This document shows, piece after piece, positions 10,981-22,222 of a DNA stretch of 64,000 bases (positions within the stretch are counted from its first letter, which is position 1; the number at the start of each line of letters is the position of its first letter). The notes below the pieces were generated by a model. That model was given only the letters and a program-made list of their open reading frames with translations. It did no database searches and was not told where the DNA came from. Origin of the DNA: Lunularia cruciata (Eukaryota > Streptophyta > Marchantiopsida > Lunulariales > Lunulariaceae). A program made the position numbers and the translations under genes. The stretch spans positions 57,389,493-57,453,492 of the forward strand of contig OX419759.1 of the NCBI GenBank assembly GCA_948567375.1. The letters are read 5' to 3'.

Positions 10981-12237
10981 GAGCATCTAGGTGTAAATAA
11001 GTAAATAGAGAAATACAAGATAGAAAATAAGAAATGTGCACAAATGAAGACATTTGTGCATGTGGAGGAGTCTTAAAACATCATAGATGATAGTTGTACG
11101 ACCCAAGGTTCACGCATCCAAGAAATGGAAACGACATTCCCAAGTGATTGATGAATCTTCAAGTGAAATGGAAGCAAAGACAACCATGAAAAAGAGGGAA
11201 AATTGATAACATGGACAAAGCATACCACGCTAGATCACAAAGTGCATCACATCAAGGAAAAACTACTTTGGTGAATAATGAAGGATCAAGGAGTGATGAT
11301 TCCCTCATCTGGATTTCAAAACCCATAATAGATAATGAGGTGGAGATTGGGGATCTTAATGACAAAGTGAAATTGTTTTAACAAGCAAACAAAGATGGGT
11401 AGACCTATGGCGAAGGAGAAAAAATGGTTGCAAATGATGAGTATGACAATTAAATGTTGACATACTAATAGTATAATTGTAAGAACAGTTTTTTTCCCTC
11501 AAGGATATGAGTAATGACCAGAAATGAAGAAAAAGTGTCATAGTGTCATAGTTTGTTTATTGTTACCTATTTAACCTCTTGGCAAGAACCGCTCCCAAAA
11601 CAAGGTGGTATCACTCACTATGGCACACTTTAGAAAAGAGAAATTAAAATCACTCTCACAATGGATCTAGTCCAAATGGGATCTTGAAGGTGATGGTTCA
11701 CTTCATACCAAAGAGCCATGTCATCCCTAAGGTCTTGTCACTTCATTGACTATATAGACTAAGTAATACACTTTCTAGAAAGCACAATCTCACAATAGTC
11801 ACAAAATTGACTGGCTGTTAGCTTTTCTATTACATGGTACAATTAATGCTCCAGGTTCTTAGCATCTCTCTCTACATTTTCTTGTTTCTTCAGAACTCCA
11901 TGGATCACAGACCTTGATCCCTAGTGTGTGTGTGATCCTCACTGCATTCAAACACCTTTGTTCATACTACAAGTTTACTCACCTCTACTTGACCAATTGA
12001 ACAAGCAATGATACAAAGTGTAGGTAATTGGTGCTAAGGATTGTGGAGGTTCTTGTGCTCAAACTTTGATTATTAAAAGAGAACCAATTTATTTGGGTTG
12101 CCCACCTATATATTGTTTCCTATTTCAGAATGAAGAGACTCAGCGTAGGGGCAATGGAAATCTTCTAATTACATCTACATTAATCTTGTCTTATCTTACC
12201 CCATTGTTGAATTAAGATCTGCCCATTTGTTTAATTA
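10981..12237. other. Intergenic, no recognised gene
   Basis: Nothing is convincingly coding. The part up to about 11450 may continue the decayed reading frame at 10610-10980 (it is Lys/Glu-rich on the + strand), but stops are frequent. The 3' LTR of copia2 should lie within about 11700-12230 on the minus strand; I could not define its ends. Confidence 0.35.
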
Positions 12238-13541
12238 TAACTATGCATTGCTCAAGCTTCTCAATTGTGACTACCTTGGTAAGTATATCTCCAAGGTTGC
12301 TTACTCAAGAAATCTTTACCAAAGTCAATACTCCACCATTTATCAATTCACAAATGAAAGGATACATTGATTGAATGTGCTTTGTCCTTACATGAAACAC
12401 AAGATTCTCTACAAGATTGATAGCACTTTAGCTATCAATACGGAGTATAATGTAATCTTGTTTCTTTTTTAACGCTTCCATAAAGTTCTTCAACCAAATA
12501 ATCTATTTGCTTGCCTTTGAGATGGCCATGTACTCGACTTTTGTGGTAGATCATCACTCTTAAAAAAAAAGACATCCAACTAATAGCAAGACCACCCAAG
12601 GTAAATACAGACCATGTTTTGCTCTTTGATTATTCAAGTCTCTTCCCAAATTTGCATTAATGAAGCTGTCTAGAATATCATTTGTTTTCTTGAAGCAAAG
12701 TGCCTAATGAAAGGTACCTTTCAAGTAGCATAATAGTTATTTTACTACTTCCTAAAGCTCTCTTCTTGGGCTTGACATGAATCTACTTACAACACCCACT
12801 ACATGAACAATTTTTGGCCTATTGCATACCATAGGATACACAAACTGCCAATTGCTAATGCATAGAGTACTCTACTCATATACTCTTTATCTACATCAGT
12901 TCTTGGTGATTGCTCATTATAGAGTTTAAAGTGATTTCCCAAGGGAGTTGTTTGAATTGTATACCAAACTTGTCCATCAACTTCTTGAGACAACTTCAAA
13001 GTATCTTTAGATCTATCTCTAGTAATCCTCATTCCAAGTGTTTGTTTTAAATGTCCTAGATCTTTCATTTCAAATACATCAAATAATTGGTGCTTTAGCT
13101 TGTTGATTTCCCTTATGTTGGATCCAACAACTAATATATCATCAACATATAGTAGCAAGATGATGTATGAATCAACAAATGATTGAATGTAGCAACAATG
13201 GTCCATTTTGCATTTGGTGTTACCATTGTTGGCCATAAAGCCATCAAACTTGAAATACCACTATTGAGGAGCCTAATTGAAACCATAAATACTCTTCTTT
13301 AACTTGAAAACCATGTCTTCTTTGTTTTTGATTTGAAACTCCTCAAGTTGTACCATATAGATATCCTTGTCAAGGTCTCCTTGTAGAAATTTTGTTTTTT
13401 ACATCTAGTTGTTAAAGATGCAAATCCTCTATAGTCGCAAGACCCAAGACCAAAATAATGGTAGTTATCTTAACTATGGGAGAGAAAATATCATTATAAT
13501 CTACAAATTTTATCTATTGAAAACCCTTTGACAAGTGTAGC
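12238..13541 (-). pseudogene. copia2 reverse transcriptase and RNase H (3' portion)
   Basis: Minus-strand Ty1/copia sequence. From 13541 downward it reads the RT palm, a KSIYG box, the catalytic YVDDILVVGS box in a 145-codon open frame (12799-13236), LGMRITRD and a degraded connection. It then reads RNase H with VEYMAISKASK (about 12498-12532) and a RTKHIQS box ending near 12238. Stops and frameshifts are frequent. The missing N-terminal RT and the integrase lie 34 kb away at 47941-48645 because A1 inserted between them. Confidence 0.9.
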
Positions 13542-15054
13542 TGTGGTACCCACATTTTTTTTGTTTAGTTTTGTTAAAGTTTTGAAGACAAAGTGTATTA
13601 AGGAAGCCAAATTACAAAGTAAAGAAGGGGCTTACTCATCTTTGGAGTAAACACAAAGAAGTTGACTTGGGGTTGGGAACTAGAAGTACTCAGATGGGTT
13701 ATGAAGAGACAAATCTGCAGAAGGGCGTCTTCGGACCGGGAAGCAAAGGCCGATACAAAGACGGTGTAACAACCTTTCTACATCTCAGGCCGGGCAAGAA
13801 AGTACACTTCAAGAAACGATGAAGGCAGGAGAAGAATACCTTGACAGCAATAGGAAACTAACACACAGAAGAAGTGGGGGTTGATTTTGAAATTGGCTGA
13901 AGAATGACTACACTTTGGGGTGCTATAAAATTGCAATTGCATAGGGGGAAATCAACTATGTCAAGTAGATATCCCGTTCCTCTAAGTAGTCATCATGTAG
14001 TAATGCGCGTCAAGAAGCCAATTGAGAGTGAAATTTTCTGAAGTCTAAAAGGGGTTAGAGTGTCACATCCAGGAGAGGGGATAGTTTTTCAATGCCAAAG
14101 AACTAGAGAACAAGTCATTGCAAAGAAGACTAAGAATGCACTCGCAATGAGGAGTTTTGCAATTTGGCAATTAGATGTCATAGCTAGGATCACGATCTTG
14201 AATAGACTTTGGATTACATTCTTGGCATGTAACTAGAATTTTAGTTTCCTAGGCATCATGGCAGAAATAAGTACCAGTAATTGTGAGGAAGGCACCAAAG
14301 TCATGGGGAAGAGAGGAAATCCGGCTCAATGGACTGAGTCAGATTGGAGGTTAGTATTGGGGAAAGAAGCAGGAGAGGCAACTAGGGTCACCTTCTATAG
14401 GAAGTGTGACGTTGTAGAGGAGACCACAAAAATTAGAAACTCATTCTTTGCTCTACGGACCAACAATTGTTACAAAGTGGAGTGCTATTGGGACCCAATC
14501 AATTGGAGCATTGTGGGAGCAATCATGGCTATGTTCAAACCTAAAAGAGTGACATACGTGACATGCAACAAGCAATCTTCTTCCACTAGATGTTTGTAGG
14601 AGTGAAGGTGAATTGGGCAAAGTGCTTCCATCAGAGAATGAGGCAGATGATTGTTAATTGGAGAACCAATTCACCTCCACATTACTTTGCACCATTTGCA
14701 GCACACTTCTACTTCAAGTTAAATTTGCTAACAATGGAAGAGAAGTAGCATATGGTGTCACATTTCTATCTTGATCTTTGACGAGAAGCAGATGAAGAGG
14801 AGCAGCAATATATGTTACAATTGTGAGCCAATGATGACCACTTCATGAGAATGGGGTAGAGGGAGATGGCGGAAGGAAGAAGTCCAAAGACAAAGAAGCA
14901 GACTAAACCCAAAGAGGTAGCATTGCCCCAGCCACAACAAAAGATCCAAAGACTCAATCTGTGAGGTAAGTAGGTAGTGAAGGAGGAGACTTTGGAGATA
15001 GAGTCGGAAGGAGAGATAGAGTCCAAAGAAGGAGACTCAAAAGAAGATGAGCTT
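13542..15054 (+). repeat. A1 LTR, 5' part
   Basis: It begins TGTGGTACCCACATTTTTTT, the family A LTR start shared with 19594, 29728 and 50280. It ends where the TGTGAGCC end of a family B LTR begins. It carries the N-terminal part of the LTR-encoded protein. About 0.7 kb of coiled-coil coding region, relative to A2, is missing between here and 46896. Confidence 0.85.
14160..14760 (+). pseudogene. LTR-encoded protein, N-terminal region (A1 copy)
   Basis: The open frame 14258-14599 (113 codons) reads GKRGNPAQWTESDWRLVLG, TFYRKCD, VEETTK and YKVECYWDPI, then KPKRVTYVT. The same order recurs in A2 (19998-20704) and A4 (minus strand, 53690-54180). Upstream sequence from 14160 continues the homology (IWQLDVIARI). 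Downstream, HYFAPFAAHFYFKLNLL follows in another frame, so the copy is frameshifted near 14595. I do not recognise the domain family. Confidence 0.7.
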
Positions 15055-15747
15055 TGTGAGCCGGCCTGTCTCTCACCCAAGATGAACCTCTGATGGCTAT
15101 TATGGTAGCACACCATGGACTAAGAAGGCAAGGAACCCCAACTCTATCATACTACTCCAAGGCTAACACTCCAAGACTCAAGACATTGTTCACTAGAGAA
15201 CTCAATGAGAGAGAGATAGTTGCAAATGAAAGGATGATGAGTACCTCCTCACCCCTTGTTTATATACTTGTGAAATAGTTACGCACCAAAGTTACTAATT
15301 ATTGGAGTAACTCAAGTTACCCAGCTAAAAGTCAAGTAAAATCAAAAAGTATAAAGGAATATCTATCCACATGGGCATATTCCACTAGACATGTGATCTT
15401 ATCTTGACCCAAACCACTAAGTCAAGGATTCCTTCACATGGGCTATCCTTGGACTATAGAAGAATCCAAAACAAAAAGGCTTACGGGCCCAAGAGTTCTC
15501 AACTCTTTCCTCAAAGCCAAACACCTAGGAATAATACCAAATCAACACACTAGAATCCAAAATAGTGGTGCTCATCTTTTCCACTTCCTCTAAAGTAAGG
15601 TCCCTTCTATCTTAGCTATGACTAACTTTAGCTACTCATGAAAAATGTAGAACCATCTTTTATCTTTATATAAATAGTACCTCTCAAGCACTAGTAATAC
15701 CAAACTTAATATCACATTACTACATGCATGCACAAATGGGTGTTACA
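15055..15747 (-). repeat. Family B LTR (3' LTR of B1, minus orientation)
   Basis: A 693-bp copy with ends TGTGAGCC and GGTGTTACA. It is colinear with the copies at 28189-28879 (691 bp), 30662-31353 (692 bp), 37791-38545 (755 bp) and 46222-46895 (674 bp, opposite orientation). On the minus strand it begins TGTAACACCC after a CCAGGGGTAAA polypurine tract at 15748-15758. A TATATAAAC box on the minus strand lies near 15259-15267. Confidence 0.92.
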
Positions 15748-15779
15748 TTTACCCCTGGACTAAGTTTTCACTTTGTACT

Positions 15780-17253
15780 CAAAGTGAAGATCTCTCTACT
15801 TTCTATGATAAATCATCAACTTAACATGGTTAATCCTATCAAAGTGTGTTCCTCCTAACTCCTTGAGATCATATGTGTAATTGCCCCACGCCTTCTCCAC
15901 TATGAAAGGTCCAAATTACTTAGGAAAAAAATTCTTTTGCACTCTCTTGAATCGAATGGAATCAAACAGTATTACCCAATCACCTTCTTTGAAAGGCTCC
16001 ACCTTCTTCTTGCCTTGACTCTTGTCATAGCTCTGCTTTTATTTCCCTTGGGCTTGCTCCACTTGAAACATAGCAATTGCTCTTGCTTCTTCTAATTCCA
16101 TGAGTTGATCCTTCCTTGAATCCTCTGCATCACCTCCTTGTGCTTTCTTCAATCTCCTATGAATGCTTTGGAAGGTAGGAAGATCATAATGAATAGGTAA
16201 GGTCAACTCAATACCATATACTAATTGAAATGGAGAATATTTGGTCGAAGTCTTCATGGTTGTTCTATACTCCACAAAATTGCATGAATGCTCTTGTCCC
16301 TATGATGTTTAGCCCCTACAAAGTGTCCTCCACACAATAAACCTTCATGAAACTCCTTTATGAGTAGGATAGAATCTTCCTTACCCATTGCTCTTCAAAG
16401 TAGACCATCTGCTCCTTGGTGAAAAAGAATATCCTCCACCATTGTGTAAGGTCTAGATCTTGCTGCAAGGGCCTTCCTCTCCCTAGCATGCATCCCTTCT
16501 GGATAGTTAACTCTTGTCACAAAATCCACAATCTCCTTGTACTCCATTGGAACCTCTTGAGTGTCTGAGATTGTCATGAGCTCCTCATCCAAGAAGAAAT
16601 CATCCACTGGCTCATCTCCATCATGATCATAGGCCCTAGATAAAAAATCAGCATTTGCTTGTCTCTTTTTTGGTGTATCCTCAATGGTGTAGTCATACTC
16701 AGACAAGAGTATCATCCACTTTGCTAGTCTCCCTTCAACATCAGGCTTATTGAAGATATAATTCAAAGCCTTGTGATCTGTGACAATGGTGGCTTTCCCT
16801 CCAATCAAGTAGTGTCTAAACTTCTTGAGACCAAACATCACTGCCAACCATTCTCTCTCCGTGATAGAGTTTTTCTTTTCTATTGAAACCATTTGCCTAC
16901 TAACATAAGCTATTGGATGATCATGCCCATCTTGGTCTAATTGACTAAGAGTGCATCATATAGCAACATTGGAAGCATCAATGTAGGGGATGAAAGGCTT
17001 ACTCCAATCAGGTATAGCAAGAATTGGAGCTACAACAAGGGGTTGCTTGAGCTCCTCAAAAGCTTTGAGAGCCTCCTTCTCCTCCAAAATCACCATGTAA
17101 TCTACACCCTTCTTCATGTAGATGGTCAATGCATAAGCCTTGTTGGAAAATGAGAAGATGAACTTCTTGTAGTACCCAACCATCCCCAAGAATTGGCATA
17201 ACTTTCTCAAGCTTGAAGGGAATGGAAGGTCTGAGATTTTCCTCACCTTCTAA
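15780..17253 (-). pseudogene. B1 pol remnant: RT end, RNase H, integrase end
   Basis: Open pieces are 16956-17246 (RT C-terminus), 16395-16892 (RNase H with VTDHKALNYIF, then the start of integrase) and 16039-16275 (integrase C-terminal part). Compared with B2, about 530 bp of the integrase catalytic core is missing at a junction near 16318, where the GCCCC of one site meets TACAAAGTGTCC of the other. The homology to B2 stops at 17253, inside the RT. The copy is dead. Confidence 0.88.
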
Positions 17254-17491
17254 TTAGATTTTCTCCTTCGGGTTTGCCCTCCTTCAACGTCTGATCCGAG
17301 TTTTTTTTCCTCCTTTGACACGAAGTAACCTTCTTCGGGTCTGATCCAATCCGAGTCTTTCTTCCTCTAACACAAAGTTGACTTCCTCAAGCTTGATCAA
17401 AACACCGGTTTCCACTCATTTGGTTTCAATTTGGTTTCAACAAGGCACTTTTTTTCAAAACTCGTCCAAAATGAAAAATGTGGGTACCAAA
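17254..17491 (-). repeat. Family A LTR 5'-end fragment, reverse orientation
   Basis: On the minus strand this begins GGTACCCACATTTTTCATTTT and continues AAACCAAATTGAAACC. It matches the start of the short A LTR at 60890-61150 rather than the long type. It is only about 240 bp long and sits exactly between the broken B1 pol and the broken C1 integrase, so it marks a rearrangement point. Confidence 0.75.
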
Positions 17492-17584
17492 ATAGACCTG
17501 AGATGGAGGAGTAAGATGAGAATCTAGAACAAGCAAATCTTGGCCAAAATTGAGAAAGAAAGGAGAAAATCTGGTGCTTACCTA

Positions 17585-18510
17585 TTTGGAATTATTGTAA
17601 GTAAATTCTACAACTACAAGACATTCATCCCAATTGGTATAGTGGGCATTGACAAAGGCACATAGCATATCCTCCAAGGTACAATTTGCATATTTGGTTT
17701 TTCCATCAGTTTGAGGATGATAGGCCGTGGACAAAGCAAGCTTCATACCGAGTATTTGGAAGAGTGCTTGCTAAACCTTCTTGGTGAATCAAGGATCACG
17801 GTCAAAGATGAGTACACATGGCATCCCATGATGCTTGAAGACATTGTTGAAGTAGATTTGTGCTAAGGTTGGAGCATCCATGGTATCAAAGGTTGGCGCC
17901 AAATGGATTTGCTTATTGAGCTTATCCACAAACACCACGATTGTTGTGTGTCCTTGCTTTGTCTGGAGCAAGGATGTGATGATATCCAAGCTCACATGTT
18001 CCAATCAGGGGATGGAATGGAGAGTGGTTGAAGAACTACTCGGCTTCTGGTTGCTGGTCTTGTTACGTTGATAGCTCTCACACAATTGGAAAAACTCTTG
18101 AACATCTCATGTCATGTTGGCCTACCACTATTGGTGTTGGAGGGTACCCAAGGTTTTGTCCACACTCATGTGCCCAACTATTGGTAAATTATGGGCTTCT
18201 TGATGGCATACAAGTCGGAGATCACCTTTGGCTAGATCATAGATCCGATCCTCATGGAATAGAAGGCCTTCCTTGAAGGAGAAGGTGTTGTACTCCTTGT
18301 TGCATGTTGTAAGATGACCATGTACCATTTGGAAGAAGGGATATTTTTGTAGCACTGAATGAAACTTGTTTTGGACCTTGGTGTCAATTGACATCATCAT
18401 AATTGCTGCCGTGATGAGAAGAAGAGACTTCAAATCAAGTTGCCGTGATAGAGTATCAAGGATGACATGGAACCAACCTGGTTTGTACTCAAGTCTGATA
18501 TCAAACAATT
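17585..18510 (-). pseudogene. C1 integrase remnant
   Basis: On the minus strand, 18128-18508 carries the RNase H end and an integrase zinc-finger part (GHMSVDKTLGTLQ), and 17789-18004 carries the core around the first catalytic Asp (SLDIITSLL, VVFVDKLNK) and the VLIFDRDP box with the second Asp. Further on, LEDMLCAFVN and FTYNNSK follow. The frame is broken several times, and the sequence stops being recognisable at about 17585. Confidence 0.85.
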
Positions 18511-19588
18511 GGAGTTGTTCCTCCTATCAATGATATCGACTCTTGATGTGTTCCAAGTGTAAAGTCTACAACAATGGTTTATGATCAGTTCACATGATCA
18601 CTTGTTCTCCCAAGAGATAATGCCTTCATGCCTTGGTGGCATATACCATTATAAGTTGTTCTCGGTCTCAAGTAGAGTAATTTCCTTTAGCCGTACTTAG
18701 CCAACAAGACACAAAGGCAATGGGATGTAGTCCATTTGGGAATTCCTATTGCAACACGGCTTTGATTGCAAAGTTAGGACCATCAAAATCAACCACACAT
18801 GGTAGTTAAGGATCATATAGTTTAAGGATGGGTCTTGAAGACACCATATGTTTCAACTTCTAGAATGCTTCTTCATGCTTGGTGGTCCATTGGAAGCTCA
18901 AGTTCTTCTCCAAGAGGTCAGTCAATGGTGCAATCACATGAGCATAAAAATGAATGAAGTGTCGGTAAAAACTGGCCAATCCATTAAATGCTCATACTTT
19001 TGTAGCGTCCTTTGGAGTAGGCCAATCAATAATGGCCTTGATTTTCTCCTCTTCCATCTTGATCCCTTCTGATGAGATCTTGTGACCCAAGAAGGTAACT
19101 TCCTTTTGCCAAAAGGCACACTTTGACTTCTTGCAATAAAATTTTCATTGTCATAGTCGTCTTAGGATTTCTTGCATGTGAATCACTTGTTCTGTCTCTA
19201 TATTGGTATAGATTAAGATATCATCTAAGAACACCATCATGTACCAATCCAATAGTCTATCTAACACCCAATGCATCTGATCTATGAAGATTGCTGGAGC
19301 ATTAGTGAGCCCAAAAGGTACAACTCTCAATTCAAAATGCCTATACCTTGTGCGAAAGGTAGTCTTTTGCACATCCTCCCTATCAATGGGGATTTGCTAA
19401 TAGCCATTACAAAGGTTCTGTTTGGAAAAGTATCGTGCTCCACTCAATTGATCAAGCAAGTCATCAATCCAAGGCAAGGGATATGCATTCTTTACTTTTT
19501 CCTTATAGAGCCCACAATAATCAATATAGAAATGAAGTCCTCCATCCTTCTTTAGAACAAATAGTATCGGTGCTCCCCAAGGAGAGGT
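18511..19588 (-). pseudogene. C1 reverse transcriptase/RNase H, distal part
   Basis: From 19588 down it reads [16 protein letters not shown], then a GARYFSK box, VPFGLTNAPAIF and the catalytic FLDDILIY box (19151-19372). A decayed RNase H region follows to about 18510. Several stops separate these pieces. The split from the N-terminal RT (40313-40487) is exactly at the A2 target duplication. Confidence 0.88.
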
Positions 19589-19593
19589 ACTAT
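19589..19593. repeat. Target-site duplication of A2, left copy
   Basis: ACTAT immediately precedes the TGTGG end of A2 and is repeated exactly at 40308-40312 after the CACA end. The C1 RT reading frame resumes across the pair. Confidence 0.92.
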
Positions 19594-19997
19594 TGTGGTA
19601 CGCACTTTTTTTTCTTATTTTTGAAGAAGTGTACAAAAGAAGTTGTATTGCACCTATGTGGTATTAGAAAGTGAAGAAGGGTGTCCTTGGGTTGTAACCC
19701 GAGGAAAAGTGACTTCGTGTCAGAAGACAAAGTACTCAGATTTGCCCTATCAGTCTGCAACCCAAAGTAAGGAGACTTCTTCTCAGTGGTGCTCAACCCA
19801 AGGCGAGGATAGTATAACAACTTTTCTTTGGGTTCAGACATTCAAGAAGGTACCGTGCACAAAAATGGCTGGCCTATAAGCGAGAGGAAATCAACAATGA
19901 TAGGAGCATGAAAGAGGTGTGATTTCTTGGTAAAAACTCAAAGTGAAGAAAGACGGAGGAAGCATGCCACTATAAGATTTGGACTACTGACAAAGCA

Positions 19998-20704
19998 ATG
20001 ACAGGTAATTTCCCATCACCATTAAGAAGGCATCTTGTGGAAGATCATGGGAAAGGAAGTGTAGTCAAAGACGCGCTATTGTGTCAAGAGGAAGCTAGGA
20101 GAGTCAGCCCAAGAATCAATCAGAAGAGTAGCCACCAACCCAAAGTAGAGGAGAGTAAGATAGGAGGTGGGAAGAAGAACTTGGAATTCATAGTGAGAAA
20201 TCATGCAATTTGGAGATTAGATGTGATCGCTAGAATTGAAGTCTTGAGCAAGCTTCGGATCATATTCTTTGCATGGAACTGGAACATTAGCTTTCCAGGT
20301 TTCATGATTCAGATCATTGAGAGTAGATTTCTTAATGGACCCAAGGAAGAAGGGAAGAGAGGAAATCCGGTTGGATTTCCTCTCTTGGAACAGAGTTGGA
20401 TTAGAGATTAGTACTCAGAAGAGAGGCGGGTGATGAGTAGGGATCCACGTTCTTAGGGAAGGAGGAAGTAGTTGAAGAAACCCAAGAAGTGAGAGACACC
20501 TTCTCTTCAAAACACACAAGGAATGGCTACAAAGTTGAGAGCTTTAAAGACCCTATAAGGAGAGGCATCATAAGTGCAATGATGGCTATCTTGAAGCCAA
20601 AGCAAACCACTTTTGTGATGAAACATCAAGTGGTGTTCTGTCACAAGATGTTTGTAGGGGAGCCAATCAATTGGGCAAAGTGCTTTCATCAACATGCAAG
20701 ATAG
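19998..20704 (+). pseudogene. LTR-encoded protein, N-terminal region (A2 5' LTR)
   Basis: Two frames, 19998-20411 and 20489-20704, carry the boxes shared with A1 and A4: IWRLDVIARI, FAWNWNISFPGF, EEGKRGNP, then YKVESFKDPIRRGI, MMAILKPKQTT and INWAKCFHQ. A fold-back insertion at 20369-20386 and a stop separate them. This is an unidentified domain. Its order relative to the coiled-coil frame at 20906 is the same in A4. Confidence 0.65.
20355..20386. repeat. Perfect 14-bp hairpin with 4-nt loop
   Basis: AAGAGAGGAAATCC, loop GGTT, then GGATTTCCTCTCTT. The A1 copy keeps the left arm but continues differently (14308 onward), so the right arm is an inverted copy created in A2. Confidence 0.9.
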
Positions 20705-20905
20705 ATGGTGTGGAACTTGCGGGACAAGTTGTCTCCACACTATGATGTTTGCAGCCCACTTCTACTTGGGACTGAATTTGCTGAATGCGGCGAAGAGACA
20801 CAAGATGGTATTGCACTTCCATCCCAATTTGAGAAGAGATGTTGATGCAGAGGAGCAATGGTACATCTTGTATATAAGAGGCAGTGATGATTACTAAGCA
20901 AAGAC

Positions 20906-21799
20906 ATGACAAAGTGTGCAGTTGAAGGTGAACACTCCGAAGTTGAAGAAGAGAAGTCAACAAGGAGAAGAAGAAGTAGCGGCGACAAAACCTTAGAAGA
21001 CGAGAGAGGTAAACCTGAGGAAAGACATGGTGGTAATTGCGTTGTCAAGCAAAGAATCAAGAGGGGAAGCCAAAGAGAAGTTAAAGACTTGGAGAAGGAG
21101 GAAGAACCAAAATTCATGTTGCAGAGTGGTGAAACAAGCAGCAAGAGTGAAGATAGAGTGGAGATGCAACAGAATCAGATAATTGAAAACTTAAAGAAGG
21201 AAGTGGAGAGTAGAGAGAGAATAATAGAGCAAAATGTCATAGCAAGGGAGAGACTGATGGCAGAATTTGAGATCTTGAAACATCAGTTTGCTGATTCACG
21301 GTTAGATATTATTCATGCTATGGCAAGAGTAGCAAAGAAGGAGCAAGAGCTTGATAGAGTGATGGAGCGTGTAAAAGAGAAGAAGCAACTTTGGCAAAGA
21401 GAGTTGACAATAAGATATAGAGAAGAAGAGAGATTGCGGGAGTTACTTCATAGTCTGGAGAAGAAGATTGTGCATAAAGGGAAGGAGAAGGAGATAGTGA
21501 AAGCTGAGTTCAAGGCAGAACTGGCAATGTATATGGAAGATTGGCTTGCAGATCGAGAACAGGAGAGAAGAATGAGACTTGAGCCATTGAAGGAGATTGT
21601 AACAAAGATGAATGTGATGCAAAGTATAGAAGCCATTGTCAAGATTGAAGAAATGACATTGCACGAGTTGAAGTTGTTGGTGCAAGAGACAAGGAGGAGA
21701 AATGTGAAGGATAAGGATTTGAATGCCTTGCTAATTAATCTCAGAACTCGTGTAGATAGGAAGATATTAGAAGTGGAAGATAATATAACAATCAGATAA
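20906..21799 (+). CDS. LTR-encoded coiled-coil protein (family A)
   Basis: An intact 297-codon frame inside U3 of the 5' LTR. The product is strongly charged. After a Lys/Arg/Glu-rich start (residues 1-80) comes a long stretch, about 85-280, with heptad-like spacing of Leu/Ile/Met between Glu and Lys runs, typical of a coiled coil. No signal peptide, membrane segment or enzyme motif is seen. Related sequence lies on the minus strand of A4 (52023-52610): HELKLLVQE against HKLKLMVQE, and VDRKILEVEDN against LDRKMLEIRDN. This protein-level match between diverged copies suggests it was once selected. It lies upstream of the LTR TATA box, so in the genomic RNA it would be present only at the 3' end. 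The function is unknown, and the N-terminal region at 19998-20704 may originally have been part of the same protein. Confidence 0.7.
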   Translation: MTKCAVEGEHSEVEEEKSTRRRRSSGDKTLEDERGKPEERHGGNCVVKQRIKRGSQREVKDLEKEEEPKFMLQSGETSSKSEDRVEMQQNQIIENLKKEVESRERIIEQNVIARERLMAEFEILKHQFADSRLDIIHAMARVAKKEQELDRVMERVKEKKQLWQRELTIRYREEERLRELLHSLEKKIVHKGKEKEIVKAEFKAELAMYMEDWLADREQERRMRLEPLKEIVTKMNVMQSIEAIVKIEEMTLHELKLLVQETRRRNVKDKDLNALLINLRTRVDRKILEVEDNITIR

Positions 21800-21811
21800 G
21801 ATTTAGTAAAG

Positions 21812-22090
21812 TTGGAGATAGATAAACTTTGGAAAGATGTAAGAGCAAAACCCAAAGTAGATGACATAGGAGTACAAATATCTTTGGAGTTACCATTGGA
21901 GATATTAGAGAAGAGTGGGTCAAGAGATAGAGAATTAGAAAGGTTACCTATGATGGGAATTGTAGATCAAAGTGAAGAAGTAGTAGATATAGTAGAGGAA
22001 CAAGTAGTTGTGAAACCCAAGGATAGAGTAGTTTGTGAGGTTACTTTGGGTTTGGAAGCTGAGGAAGAAGTAGACATCGGATCGGAGTAG
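21812..22090 (+). pseudogene. LTR-encoded protein, conserved C-terminal tail
   Basis: A 92-codon frame follows the coiled-coil frame after one TAA near 21797. It contains ILEKSGSRDRELERLPM and ends in a run of Glu and Asp. The same block recurs at 39292-39409 (A2 3' LTR), 46896-47139 (A1), the minus strand of 60080-60250 (short solo LTR) and the minus strand of 62986-63246 (A4 5' LTR). It is therefore the most widely kept part of the LTR protein, although its role is unknown. Confidence 0.6.
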
Positions 22091-22214
22091 TAACAATTTT
22101 GAGATATGAAGAGGCAAATAGCAGATATGAAGAGGTGGTTTGTCATTTTAGATCTGTAGGTAGGTAAAGTTGTTATAGAATGGTATAGTTGTTAGTAACT
22201 ATCGATTGCTCTAC

Positions 22215-22222
22215 TATTTAAG
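22215..22222 (+). promoter_or_regulatory. LTR TATA-like box of family A
   Basis: TATTTAAG in a conserved context (CTCTACTATTTAAGAG). A1 has CTACTATTTATAG near 47257. A4 has TCTTTAAATAGG near 51591 on the opposite strand. It divides the LTR into a coding U3 and a non-coding R-U5. Position-based inference only. Confidence 0.55.

Noticed and set aside
15093-15278. 61-codon frame (MAIMVAHHGLRRQGT...) present in all family B LTRs
   Set aside because: It recurs at 28227, 30700, 37829 and, reversed, 46671, but it is antisense to the element and simply follows the high DNA similarity of the LTRs. There is no sign of protein-level selection.
20906-21799. Reading the coiled-coil frame as an ordinary host gene (myosin- or SMC-like)
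   Set aside because: It lies wholly inside a proven LTR, recurs in every long A LTR and has no introns or other domains. Low-complexity charge alone would give misleading matches to such proteins.
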